64,000 nucleotides of DNA from an uncultured Bacteroidales bacterium (GTDB lineage Bacteria > Bacteroidota > Bacteroidia > Bacteroidales > F082), in NCBI GenBank assembly GCA_937896505.1, contig CALBNP010000104.1, positions 16,006 to 80,005 of the forward strand. Reading direction: 5' to 3'. The notes below the pieces were generated by a model, which saw only the letters and a list, made by a program, of their open reading frames with translations, was not told where the DNA came from and did no database searches. The translations under genes and the position numbers were made by a program. Of this stretch, positions 1 to 8,229 are shown in pieces. The stretch's first letter is position 1; the number at the start of each line of letters is the position of its first letter.

Positions 1-347
1 ACCTCGTCGCCAGCATCCAAGCAAACGTTGAAAGCAAACTGGATGGCTTCCGAACCGCCATTGGTGAGGATGATTTCATCTTCGGTGAGGTTGATACCCC
101 ATTTCTTATAGTATTCTGTGATTTTTCTGCGGGTTGAGGCATCACCGGCTGAATGTGTGTAAGCCAACACTTTCCAGTCGTGTTTGCTCATTGCATCGAG
201 AGCGAATTTCGGGGTCTCAATATCAGGTTGGCCGATATTAAGGTGATAGACTTTGGTACCTCTTGCCTTGGCAGCGTCGGAATATGGAACCAGACGGCGG
301 ATAGGCGATGCAGGCATAACCTGAGCTTTCTTTGAAATCTGTGGCAT
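1..347 (-). CDS. Class I/II aminotransferase, N-terminal part (cut by window edge)
   Basis: PLP-dependent fold-type I aminotransferase, probably of the aspartate/aromatic aminotransferase group. The visible 115 residues start MPQISKKAQVMPASPIRR and contain the N-terminal substrate-side segment HLNIGQPDIETP, the YTHSAGDASTRRKITEYY helix and ILTNGGSEAIQFAFN, the glycine-rich turn that holds the PLP phosphate. The lysine that binds PLP lies outside the window, so the substrate cannot be assigned. It lies 86 bp downstream of the DUF1573 gene on the same strand and could be co-transcribed with it. The start is the only ATG giving the usual N-terminus. Confidence 0.85.
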   Translation of the reverse strand, partial: MPQISKKAQVMPASPIRRLVPYSDAAKARGTKVYHLNIGQPDIETPKFALDAMSKHDWKVLAYTHSAGDASTRRKITEYYKKWGINLTEDEIILTNGGSEAIQFAFNVCLDAGDE

Positions 348-433
348 AAGTAAGTTGTTTTAATGAAAAAAGCCATCCAATTGAATATCAGACAGCTTTC
401 TCTTGTTATTGATTAAATTGTTTGTGCTCTAAA

Positions 434-892
434 TTAGTTGTTGTTGACGGGTGATCCAGCGCCGAAGGCGTTCTGCTTCTCAGGCATAGTCTCAGTGGGT
501 TGATCCATCACAGTACCCTTGATGCGAAGCACTACGGTGCTGTTCTTGGTGGCGTTGCTGGTCACGGTCACGGTTTTGTTGATGATTCCCGGACGGTTGG
601 TCTTGTAGGTCACCTTAATGACTTCCGATTCGCCAGGAAGGATAGGCTCCTTTGGCCACGAAGGGATGGTGCATCCGCAGCTCGACTTTGGCTTTTGGAC
701 CAAGAGAGGCTCGTTGCCGGTGTTGGTGAAACGGAATTCGCATTCGCCATTGCCATTGTAAGGCACATTGCCATAATCGTGTACGGTCTTCTCAAACGAG
801 ATTTCTGGACCATTCTGAACTTCAAATGTTTGCGCTTTGGCAACGCCTGCCATGAGGAGGACAATGCCTAACAAAAAAACTACTTTCTTCAT
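434..892 (-). CDS. DUF1573 secreted/periplasmic protein
   Basis: 152-residue protein of the DUF1573 family, common in Bacteroidota and of unknown biochemical role. It has a signal peptide (MKKVVFLLGIVLLMAGVAKAQ) followed by one Ig-like/ASH-type beta domain with the family signature HDYGNVPYNGNGECEFRFTN, then SSCGCTIPSWP, PGESEVIKVTY and the strand VTVTSNA. The short C-terminal tail is Pro/Gln/Asn rich. An in-frame upstream start at 916 is rejected because it falls inside a probable -7 element (TACTTTTG on the minus strand, 916..923). The signal peptide also begins naturally at 892. Confidence 0.85.
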   Translation of the reverse strand: MKKVVFLLGIVLLMAGVAKAQTFEVQNGPEISFEKTVHDYGNVPYNGNGECEFRFTNTGNEPLLVQKPKSSCGCTIPSWPKEPILPGESEVIKVTYKTNRPGIINKTVTVTSNATKNSTVVLRIKGTVMDQPTETMPEKQNAFGAGSPVNNN

Positions 893-1028
893 TTTCGTTG
901 ATTTTAAAATTGCCACAAAAGTATGAATTATTCTTTAATCGTTGTACAAATTTTCATTTTTTTACAACATGGACTTTTGTTTTCAAAAACCGTACCAAAA
1001 CGGCGAAAAACTTTTTTTTCGGAAAAGT

Positions 1029-1059
1029 GTTGCGTGTATTGAAAAATGTACTACTTTTG
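1029..1059 (+). promoter_or_regulatory. Bacteroidetes-type promoter for tRNA-Met
   Basis: TACTTTTG at 1052..1059 matches the -7 consensus TAnnTTTG of the Bacteroidetes primary sigma factor. A TTG at 1030..1032 sits 19 bp upstream, the normal place for the -33 element. The tRNA starts 14 bp downstream. Confidence 0.6.
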
Positions 1060-1072
1060 CACCCCGAAAGAC

Positions 1073-1146
1073 GGCGGGATAGCTCAGTAGGTTAGAGCGT
1101 CGGATTCATAACCCGGAGGTCATGAGTTCAATTCTCATTCCCGCTA
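1073..1146 (+). tRNA. tRNA-Met(CAT), elongator type
   Basis: 74-nt cloverleaf. The acceptor stem GGCGGGA pairs with TCCCGCT (G-U at pair 1) with discriminator A. The D-arm is GCTC..GAGC, the anticodon loop is TTCATAA with anticodon CAT, and the T-arm is ATGAG-TTCAATT-CTCAT. The 3' CCA is not encoded, so it must be added by a CCA-adding enzyme (candidate at 10805..12289). The anticodon stem has an A-C mismatch next to the loop. The G1-U72 pair and the lack of three consecutive G-C pairs in the anticodon stem argue against the initiator. A lysidine-modified tRNA-Ile(CAT) is a less likely alternative. Confidence 0.9.
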
Positions 1147-1183
1147 CTTCAGAAGCAAGGTCAAAAGCCTTGCTTCTTTCGTA

Positions 1184-1924
1184 TCAACACCACGGATATT
1201 CAACTTCTTCCAAGAAAAGTGCCTGTGCGGGCACCGATTCGCCGGCAGCGCAACGGTCTTTCTTCTCGATAGTCTGGCGGAACCCATCCAAACTCATTCT
1301 CCCCTTCCCTACTTCCAATAAGGTGCCTACGATGGCTCTGACCATATTGCGCAAGAAACGGTCGGCCGTGATGCGAAACACAAGCAAGTCGTTGTCAACA
1401 AACCACTTGGCTTCCTGAATCTTACAGTTGTTGGTCTTCACTTGCGTGTGCAGCTTGCTGAAACTCGTGAAGTCGGTAAATTCAAATAGCATGTCGGCGG
1501 CCTTTTGCATGGCTTCTACATCGAGCGGGCCGTTGTAGTTGTAGGCATCGTCGAGATGGAACGGCGATTTGCGCTGGCATATATAATAATGATACGTGCG
1601 CGAGGTTGCATCGAAACGCGCGTGCATCTCGGTTCCTACTTCCCAGATTCGGTAAATGGCGATGTCGTTGGGAAGGAACACGTTAAGTCGGCGCACCAAT
1701 TCGTTGCAGTCGCCAATGGGCTTTTCAAGGTCGAAATGGGCATAGTAGTTTCGGGCATGCACTCCAGTATCAGTGCGCCCGCATCCCGTAATGCTGACTT
1801 CTTGACCCAGTTTGAGGCTCAGACAGCGTTCAATCTCTCCTTGCACGCTTGGAGCGCTAGGCTGGATTTGCCAACCGCAGTATTTGGCGCCATTATAGGC
1901 AAGATGCATGAAATATCGTGGCAT
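1184..1924 (-). CDS. truA: tRNA pseudouridine(38-40) synthase TruA
   Basis: 246-residue pseudouridine synthase that isomerises uridines 38-40 in the anticodon arm. It has the YNGAKYCGWQIQP N-terminal motif, the catalytic motif GCGRTDTGVHA (nucleophile Asp52), and C-terminal FLRNMVRAIVGTLLEVGKG. Length is normal for the family. A longer reading frame begins with TTG at 1942, but that TTG is part of a probable -7 promoter element on the minus strand (TATTTTTG, 1940..1947), so the ATG at 1924 is preferred. It is transcribed divergently from aat. Confidence 0.95.
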   Translation of the reverse strand: MPRYFMHLAYNGAKYCGWQIQPSAPSVQGEIERCLSLKLGQEVSITGCGRTDTGVHARNYYAHFDLEKPIGDCNELVRRLNVFLPNDIAIYRIWEVGTEMHARFDATSRTYHYYICQRKSPFHLDDAYNYNGPLDVEAMQKAADMLFEFTDFTSFSKLHTQVKTNNCKIQEAKWFVDNDLLVFRITADRFLRNMVRAIVGTLLEVGKGRMSLDGFRQTIEKKDRCAAGESVPAQALFLEEVEYPWC

Positions 1925-1996
1925 TGCGTGAATTTTTTGCAAAAATAATCATTTGGGCATAAAGTCAGCCTTCTTTTTTTTGACTACTTTTGCAAT

Positions 1997-2761
1997 ATGA
2001 ACGTGATTTTCCAACTGAACGACGACGACGTCTGTTTCCCGCCAGCGCATTGCGCCAACCGCGACGGACTTTTGGCCTTTGGTGGTGACCTGTCGCCCCA
2101 ACGCCTCATCGTGGCCTACGCCAACGGCATCTTTCCATGGTATAGCGAAGACGAACCGCTCATGTGGTGGTCGCTCGACCCGCGTCTGGTCATCCGCCCT
2201 GGCGAAATGAGAGTCAGCAAGTCGCTGAAGCACACCATTAAGTCGGGTCGTTTCGAATGCCGAATCGACACGCAGTTTCGCGAGGTGATGCTGCATTGTG
2301 CCCAAACGCCACGCCCCGGACAAGACGGCACGTGGATTCTCGACGAGATGATTGAAGCCTATTGCACTTTGCACCAGATGGGCCTCGCCCACTCTTTCGA
2401 GACTTACGAAAACGGACAACTGGTGGGTGGCCTGTATGGTGTGTCGCTCGGCAAGCTGTTTTGCGGCGAATCGATGTTCCACACAGTTACGGATGCCTCA
2501 AAAGTCGCCTTCTATCATTTGCATCAGTTTCTTGTCAAAAATGACTTTAAACTTATTGATTGCCAACAAGAAACGAGTCATCTCATGAGTTTGGGCGCCT
2601 ATTCCATCCCGCGCGAAGATTACATCCAGAGCCTTCCTGAACTGCTGGCCGAACCTACTTTGGTGGGTAATTGGGGCGATGGCAACTGCGAGTCGCTTTA
2701 TCTTAAAATCAACCAGCCAGAAAAAGCCGAATTCCGAACATACGACTTCGATGACGACTAA
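1997..2761 (+). CDS. aat: Leucyl/phenylalanyl-tRNA--protein transferase
   Basis: 254-residue transferase that adds Leu or Phe from aminoacyl-tRNA to proteins with N-terminal Arg or Lys, making them N-degron substrates for ClpAP/ClpS-type proteolysis. Family motifs are clear: FPPAHCANRDGLLAFGGDL, ANGIFPWYSEDEPLMWWS, PRLVI, TWILDEMIEAY, GQLVGGLYGVSLGKLFCGESMF, ASKVAFYHL and LIDCQQ. A -7 element TACTTTTG at 1985..1992 lies only 4 bp before the ATG, so the transcript may have a very short leader or none; no clear -33 partner is visible. Confidence 0.95.
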   Translation: MNVIFQLNDDDVCFPPAHCANRDGLLAFGGDLSPQRLIVAYANGIFPWYSEDEPLMWWSLDPRLVIRPGEMRVSKSLKHTIKSGRFECRIDTQFREVMLHCAQTPRPGQDGTWILDEMIEAYCTLHQMGLAHSFETYENGQLVGGLYGVSLGKLFCGESMFHTVTDASKVAFYHLHQFLVKNDFKLIDCQQETSHLMSLGAYSIPREDYIQSLPELLAEPTLVGNWGDGNCESLYLKINQPEKAEFRTYDFDDD

Positions 2762-2778
2762 AATCTTTTCGATTTTTC

Positions 2779-2809
2779 TTTGCGAAACGCTAAAAATTGC
2801 CTATCTTTG
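2779..2809 (+). promoter_or_regulatory. Bacteroidetes-type promoter for arginine deiminase
   Basis: A near-ideal match: -33 element TTTG at 2779..2782, 19-bp spacer, -7 element TATCTTTG at 2802..2809. This predicts a leader of about 60 nt before the start codon at 2875. Confidence 0.75.
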
Positions 2810-2874
2810 CACCCGTTTTTGAAGCACAGATGTAACTGATTCCGTGTTTCTATTGTCTCACCAAAAAATTCTTT

Positions 2875-4122
2875 ATGGATTCAAACCGGATAAAAGTCAG
2901 AGTCAATTCCGAAATAGGCAAATTGCAACATGTCCTCGTCCATACTCCTGGACCGGAATTGGAAAATATGACTCCCGAAACAGCTCACCATTACCTTTAT
3001 AGCGACATCTTGAACATGCAAGTCGCTCAAAAAGAATATGGTTATTTCAAAAAAGTACTGCAAAAAGTTGCGCAAGTTCACGAAGTCAAGGATTTGCTTG
3101 CTGACATATTGAAGAACGACCGAGTCAAAATGGCTTTGGTCAGCAAAATCTGCAAGGCTGAAGACCGTGAGTTTTTGATTAACTACCTTTATGATTTAGA
3201 GCCAGAAGTGCTTGCCAAGCAACTCATCGAAGGTGTGGCCTTGAAGGATGTCTCCTATATTAATAAGGATCGTTTCGCCCTTCTCCCCTTGCCTAACCTT
3301 TTCTTCATGCGCGATGCATCGTTCACCATGTTCGACAACATCATGATTAGCCAGATGGCTACCCAAGTGCGTGCCCGCGAGTGCATGCTTCTCGATGCCA
3401 TTTACAATATGCACCCCATGTTCGACACCAAGGTCGTCAATCCTGTTGTCCAACATTCCACCAGCGCTGGTGGCACCGTTGAAGGCGGCGACGTCCAGAT
3501 TATTCGCGACGATGTTGTGGTTAGTGGCTTTGGCGCTCGCACCAATATGCATGGTATTGAATCGTTGGTCGAACACCTGAAGACTAAACCTGGTGTCAAG
3601 CACCTCATCTTCCAAGAGTTGCCTCTTACTCCCGAATCGTTCATCCATCTCGACATGGTGTTCACCATGCTTGACGTCGATAAGTGCATGGCCTATAAGC
3701 CAGTCATCATGAACCAGCAATACAAGACCTATCACATCACCATTGACGGACAGAAGACCAGCATCGAAACTTGCACCAACCTGCTGAAGGCTTTGAAGAA
3801 TGTCGGCATCGACCTTGAACCTATCTTCTGCGGTGGCGGCGATGATTTCTTCGGTCCACGCGAACAATGGCATAGCGGCTGCAACTTCTTCTGCCTTGCT
3901 CCTGGCAAGTTCCTCGGTTATGGACGTAACAACCACACGCTGCAAGCGCTTAGCGATGGCGGTTTCAATATCGTTACGGCAGCCGACGTGGCCAACAATA
4001 AGGTGAACCTCGAAAAGAAAGAGAAGTGCATCGTTGCTTTCGAAGGCAACGAGCTTTCGCGCGGCGGTGGCGGTGCAAGATGCATGACCATGCCTGTGCA
4101 ACGTATGCCTGTCGATTGGTAA
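2875..4122 (+). CDS. arcA: Arginine deiminase
   Basis: 415-residue enzyme hydrolysing arginine to citrulline and ammonia, first step of the arginine dihydrolase route. Guanidine-modifying superfamily motifs are all visible: FFMRDASF, GGTVEGGDVQII (catalytic Glu/Asp region), SFIHLDMVFTMLD (catalytic His), WHSGCNFFCLAPG, YGRN, and near the C-terminus LSRGGGGARCMTMP with nucleophile Cys403. No carbamate kinase or ornithine carbamoyltransferase gene is next to it, so energy generation by a local arc operon is not supported. It is a monocistronic unit between its own promoter and a terminator. Confidence 0.93.
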   Translation: MDSNRIKVRVNSEIGKLQHVLVHTPGPELENMTPETAHHYLYSDILNMQVAQKEYGYFKKVLQKVAQVHEVKDLLADILKNDRVKMALVSKICKAEDREFLINYLYDLEPEVLAKQLIEGVALKDVSYINKDRFALLPLPNLFFMRDASFTMFDNIMISQMATQVRARECMLLDAIYNMHPMFDTKVVNPVVQHSTSAGGTVEGGDVQIIRDDVVVSGFGARTNMHGIESLVEHLKTKPGVKHLIFQELPLTPESFIHLDMVFTMLDVDKCMAYKPVIMNQQYKTYHITIDGQKTSIETCTNLLKALKNVGIDLEPIFCGGGDDFFGPREQWHSGCNFFCLAPGKFLGYGRNNHTLQALSDGGFNIVTAADVANNKVNLEKKEKCIVAFEGNELSRGGGGARCMTMPVQRMPVDW

Positions 4123-4151
4123 GCATTTCGTCTTACTTCAACAAAATAAAA

Positions 4152-4179
4152 AAGCCCCGCAATTTGCGAGGCTTTTGTT
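4152..4179. terminator. Bidirectional terminator between arcA and the TPR gene
   Basis: Stem AAGCCCCGC / GCGAGGCTT with a 5-nt loop, followed by a T-rich tract on the plus strand (TTTTGTTGTTTT) and by TTTTTTATTTTGT on the minus strand. On the minus strand the stem is fully paired with one G-U. On the plus strand there is one C-A mismatch. It serves two convergent genes. Confidence 0.8.
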
Positions 4180-4197
4180 GTTTTGTGTATCTGTTGA

Positions 4198-5355
4198 TTA
4201 TTGAGCGTCGAGAGCCTTGGCTTCGTCATACATCTTGAGGTCCATGTACATGGATTTCAAGACCTTCTTCACATCGTCGTTTGGCTGTGCTTCGTAGGCT
4301 TGCTTCACGTAAGGAAGACCAGCTTCGATGAGTTCGGAAGCTTGACCGATGAGTTCATCGTATTTCTTTGTCTCGCTCAGTGGCAGGTCGTTGGCTTGAG
4401 CCTTGAGCTTGTTGGAAAGGGTGATGTACAAACCGCCGAGGTTGTAGGCTGCATCCGAGTAGTTAGGGTTGGCAGCGAGGGCTTGTTTGTAGAAGTCGAT
4501 TGCCTTATCTGGATCATAGACGCCTTCGTTGTTTTCGTCGCCATAGATGGTGCCGAGGATGAACAGGATGGAAGCGTTGTTCGGGTCAAGGGTGTTGAGT
4601 TCGAGCAGGTCGTTGATGGCATCGGTGCCTTTGCCTTGCTTGAGGTAGATGTTCACCTTTTCGATGATCATGCTAGCGTCACCAGGGAACTTTTCAAGAC
4701 CGGTGGTAATCATTTCGAAAGCCTTGTCGGCATTGCCAGCACCGTTGTAGGCGGCAGCGAGGTTCTTGTATATGTTGACGTCTTCTTGACCTAAGCCTTG
4801 GAGTTCGGTCAGATATTCAATAGCCTTGTCATACTCTTTGCCGTTGAGGGCTGCTTGAGCGGCATTTGAAAGGTCGTCAATGTCAACAGCACCAATGCCA
4901 GCCATTACTTGGTAAGCGCTGTAGAACTTTGTTGAAGCGGTGGCGAAATCTTGGTTATTCCAAGCATCCACGCCTGATTGGCCAAATTGGCGAGCGATTT
5001 CGCTGATGTGTGAGAAAATGTCTTGCTTGTTGTCTTCGTAATAACCTTGGTCGGTTGAAACGCAATTGCCGTATGATTCAACGGCGAGTTCCAATGCGTT
5101 CGGGACGGTTTCTCTGTATTCTGGCGACATATACACATTGTAGTAGATTTCTCCACGATAGTGCCAAGCCTTGGCGCGTTCAACGGGTTTCATGCCCAAA
5201 AACTGTTCGTGATTGACGCACTTCTCAATGGCGGTGACGGCACGGTCATACTGCTTGTTCTTGTTGTACATGAAAGCATCGGTTCTGTCTTTCTTCTGAG
5301 CCATCATCACGTTTGCTGTGAGAACGATGGCAAGCAAAATCATTACTTTTTTCAT
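4198..5355 (-). CDS. Secreted tetratricopeptide-repeat protein
   Basis: 385-residue protein with a signal peptide (MKKVMILLAIVLTANVMMAQ) and several TPR helices, the clearest being NIYKNLAAAYNGAGNADKAFEMITTGLEKFPGD-like and the segment ending IDFYKQALAANPNYSDAAYNLGGLY. TPR arrays bind partner proteins, so a periplasmic scaffold role is likely but the partner is unknown. It lies 69 bp downstream of gyrA on the same strand, and the gyrA-TPR order is, as I recall, conserved in Bacteroides-type genomes. That suggests co-transcription rather than a shared function. Confidence 0.8.
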   Translation of the reverse strand: MKKVMILLAIVLTANVMMAQKKDRTDAFMYNKNKQYDRAVTAIEKCVNHEQFLGMKPVERAKAWHYRGEIYYNVYMSPEYRETVPNALELAVESYGNCVSTDQGYYEDNKQDIFSHISEIARQFGQSGVDAWNNQDFATASTKFYSAYQVMAGIGAVDIDDLSNAAQAALNGKEYDKAIEYLTELQGLGQEDVNIYKNLAAAYNGAGNADKAFEMITTGLEKFPGDASMIIEKVNIYLKQGKGTDAINDLLELNTLDPNNASILFILGTIYGDENNEGVYDPDKAIDFYKQALAANPNYSDAAYNLGGLYITLSNKLKAQANDLPLSETKKYDELIGQASELIEAGLPYVKQAYEAQPNDDVKKVLKSMYMDLKMYDEAKALDAQ

Positions 5356-5424
5356 TTCTATTTTAATTTTATGTGTTTATAATTCCTTTGAGTTTATTCT
5401 CGTCTTGCAAATCCCGTTCCAAAA

Positions 5425-8013
5425 TTATTCTTCGGTGGGATTGGTGCCGGCAGTTTGTCCTTCTGTTGGGTTTTCAGTCGGGTTCTCCCCTTCTGCATTC
5501 TCTGGATTCTCAACTACAGCTTCGGCTTCTTCTTCCATGTGCTCGACTTTGGTGACTGCAGCGATTTGGTCGTTGCCACGCAGGTCGATGAGCTTGACGC
5601 CTTGTGTTGCACGACCCATTACACGCAATGTGCTCACGGCGAGACGAATGACAATGCCTGACTTGTTGATAATCATCAGGTCTTCATCATCGGTAACTGC
5701 CTTGATGGCAATGAGTTCGCCTGTCTTGTCGGTAATATTGAGGGTCTTCACGCCCTTTGTGCCACGATTCGTAATACGATAGTCTTCCACGTCTGAGCGT
5801 TTGCCGAAGCCCTTTTCCGAAACCACCAAGATGTTTTGGTTAGGATCCTCGATGCAAATCATGCCGATGACTTCGTCTTCTTCCGTTGCCAAAGTGACGG
5901 CTTTCACACCGGTAGCGTTACGGCCCATTGGGCGGACGGTGTTCTCGTTGAAGCGGACTGCCTTGCCCGAACGCACGGCCATGATGACTTCGTCGTTGCC
6001 CGAGGTGAGGCATGCTTCGAGAAGTTCGTCGTCTTCGCGGATGTTGACGGCGATGATACCATTCTGGCGGATGTTCTTATAGGCGGCCAAAGTGGTCTTC
6101 TTGATGATGCCCTTCTTGGTGCAAAGGATGATGTAATTATTATTAAGGTAGTCCTCGTCGGTCATGCTCTTCACGTTGAGGTAAGCCATCACCTTATTGT
6201 CCTTGTCAATAGGAATCAGGTTCTGGATAGCACGGCCCTTGCTGTTCTTGCCTTCTTCTGGAATCTCGAAAGCCCTGAGTTTGTAGCACTTACCTTGTTC
6301 GGTAAAGAACAACAAGTGGTTGTGGTTGGTGGCAGTGAAGATGTGTTCGATGAAATCGGCATCGCGGGTGGCTGAGCCTTTCGAGCCTTTGCCGCCTCTG
6401 CTCTGGACGCGATATTCGGTCAAAGGCGTGCGCTTGATGTAGCCAAGGTGTGAGATGGTGATGACCACGGCATCGTCGGCGATGATGTCTTCCATGCGGA
6501 ATTCACCAGCGGCCGGAACGATTTGCGAGCGGCGTTCGTCACCATATTTTTCCTTGATGACCAGCAACTCGTCCTTCACGATTTGGAATTGCATGTCCAC
6601 ATTTTGTAGAATATCGTGGAAGTGCTTGATGCGCTCGTGAAGTTCGTCAAGCTCACTCGTGATTTTCAGGATTTCGAGTCCGGCCAACTGACCCAAACGA
6701 TATGCCACGATAGCCGAGGCTTGTGGGTCGTCGAAACCAAACTTTTCCATGATGGCAGCCTTGGCTTCTGGAGTGCCACCTTTACAAGCGCGGATGGTGG
6801 CGATGATTTCGTCAACGATGTCGATGGCGCGTGCCAAACCTTCAAGGATGTGGGCACGTTCTTCGGCTTTCTTCAGGTCGAAACGTGTACGACGGACAAC
6901 GATTTCATGGCGGTGTTCCACGAAGTGTTCAATCAACTGCTTGAGATTCAATGTGTAAGGACGACCATTGACCAAAGCCACGTTATTGACATTGAAGGTG
7001 CTTTGGAGTGGGGTCATCATCAACAGCTTGTTGAGCACCACATCAGGGTTGGCGTCACGCTTCAGTTCATAGACTACGCGGATGCCCTTGCGGTCTGACT
7101 CGTCGCGGATGTCGGAAATGCCGTCGATTTTTTTCTCGCTGACGAGGTCGGCTGTCTTCTTTATCATGTCGGCCTTGTTCACCTGATAAGGAATCGAGGT
7201 GGCGATGATGCGCTCGTGGCCGTTGTGTTCTTCAATATGAGTCTCGCCGCGCAATACGATGCGTCCCTTGCCGGTCTCGAAGGCTTCGCGGACACCTTCG
7301 TAGCCGTAGATGATGCCTGCGGTTGGGAAATCGGGAGCCTTGATGTATTGCATCAGTTCCTGAATGGTGATTTCGCGGTTGTCAATGTATGCGATGATGC
7401 CATCGACACATTCGCTGAGGTTGTGCGGAGCCATGTTGGTGGCCATACCTACGGCGATACCATTGGTGCCATTGACAAGCAACGTAGGAATCTGGGTCGG
7501 CAACACGGTTGGTTCTTGCAGCGAGTCGTCGAAGTTATTTTGGAAATTGACGGTGTCTTTCTCAAGGTCGTCGAGCATTTCTTCGGAGATTTTCTTGAGG
7601 CGTGCTTCGGTGTAACGCATGGCTGCGGGGCTGTCGCCATCCACTGAGCCGAAGTTACCTTGACCATCGACCAGCGGGTAACGCAGCGACCAGTTCTGGG
7701 CCATACGCACCATGGCGTCGTAAACGGATGAGTCGCCATGTGGGTGATACTTACCGAGCACTTCACCGACGATACGGGCCGACTTCTTGTAGCCGCTCTT
7801 CGAGGTGACGCCCAATTCCTTCATGCCGAAAAGCACACGACGGTGAACCGGTTTCAGACCATCGCGCACATCAGGCAAAGCACGCGAGATGATGACCGAC
7901 ATCGAATAGTCGATGTAAGCCGATTTCATCTGGTTTTCAAGGTTTACCTTGATGATTTTCTCCCCACCATTCTCTTCGGGGACTTCTGGGTTGTTGATAT
8001 TATTTTCGTCCAT
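5425..8013 (-). CDS. gyrA: DNA gyrase subunit A
   Basis: 862-residue type IIA topoisomerase subunit that breaks and rejoins DNA during negative supercoiling. The catalytic Tyr is residue 134 in [10 protein letters not shown]. The quinolone-determining region reads [14 protein letters not shown], with the positions equivalent to E. coli Ser83 and Asp87 (here Ser95, Asp99) unchanged. The GyrA-box QSRGGKG in the C-terminal beta-pinwheel separates it from the parC gene at 42492. The last 35 residues are an acidic Glu/Asn/Pro-rich tail. It is divergent from clpC, with a -7 element TATCTTTG on the minus strand at 8049..8056. Confidence 0.97.
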   Translation of the reverse strand: MDENNINNPEVPEENGGEKIIKVNLENQMKSAYIDYSMSVIISRALPDVRDGLKPVHRRVLFGMKELGVTSKSGYKKSARIVGEVLGKYHPHGDSSVYDAMVRMAQNWSLRYPLVDGQGNFGSVDGDSPAAMRYTEARLKKISEEMLDDLEKDTVNFQNNFDDSLQEPTVLPTQIPTLLVNGTNGIAVGMATNMAPHNLSECVDGIIAYIDNREITIQELMQYIKAPDFPTAGIIYGYEGVREAFETGKGRIVLRGETHIEEHNGHERIIATSIPYQVNKADMIKKTADLVSEKKIDGISDIRDESDRKGIRVVYELKRDANPDVVLNKLLMMTPLQSTFNVNNVALVNGRPYTLNLKQLIEHFVEHRHEIVVRRTRFDLKKAEERAHILEGLARAIDIVDEIIATIRACKGGTPEAKAAIMEKFGFDDPQASAIVAYRLGQLAGLEILKITSELDELHERIKHFHDILQNVDMQFQIVKDELLVIKEKYGDERRSQIVPAAGEFRMEDIIADDAVVITISHLGYIKRTPLTEYRVQSRGGKGSKGSATRDADFIEHIFTATNHNHLLFFTEQGKCYKLRAFEIPEEGKNSKGRAIQNLIPIDKDNKVMAYLNVKSMTDEDYLNNNYIILCTKKGIIKKTTLAAYKNIRQNGIIAVNIREDDELLEACLTSGNDEVIMAVRSGKAVRFNENTVRPMGRNATGVKAVTLATEEDEVIGMICIEDPNQNILVVSEKGFGKRSDVEDYRITNRGTKGVKTLNITDKTGELIAIKAVTDDEDLMIINKSGIVIRLAVSTLRVMGRATQGVKLIDLRGNDQIAAVTKVEHMEEEAEAVVENPENAEGENPTENPTEGQTAGTNPTEE

Positions 8014-8229
8014 CTTTGGTGTTTATTTTCCTTTATTCTTTAAGCGTGCAAAGATAATAAAAATTTCCGTTTCTCCCGCATCAAAACTTTATACTTTTAT
8101 TCGTTTTTCAGTGACAAAAAAGGTGGCGCGGCTCAGTTTTTGTTCTTACCTTTGCAAAACATTTGGGCAAATGCCCATTGTGAACAGTACATTCTGAATT
8201 ATAATTGATTACCAAATAGATAAACATCA

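Noticed and set aside
1925..1942. Upstream TTG start for truA
   Set aside because: The TTG is within the -7 promoter element TATTTTTG, so it would not be transcribed as a start.
3196..4101. Long minus-strand frame opposite arginine deiminase
   Set aside because: It mirrors the codon pattern of the real gene, has His-rich unlikely composition and no domain.
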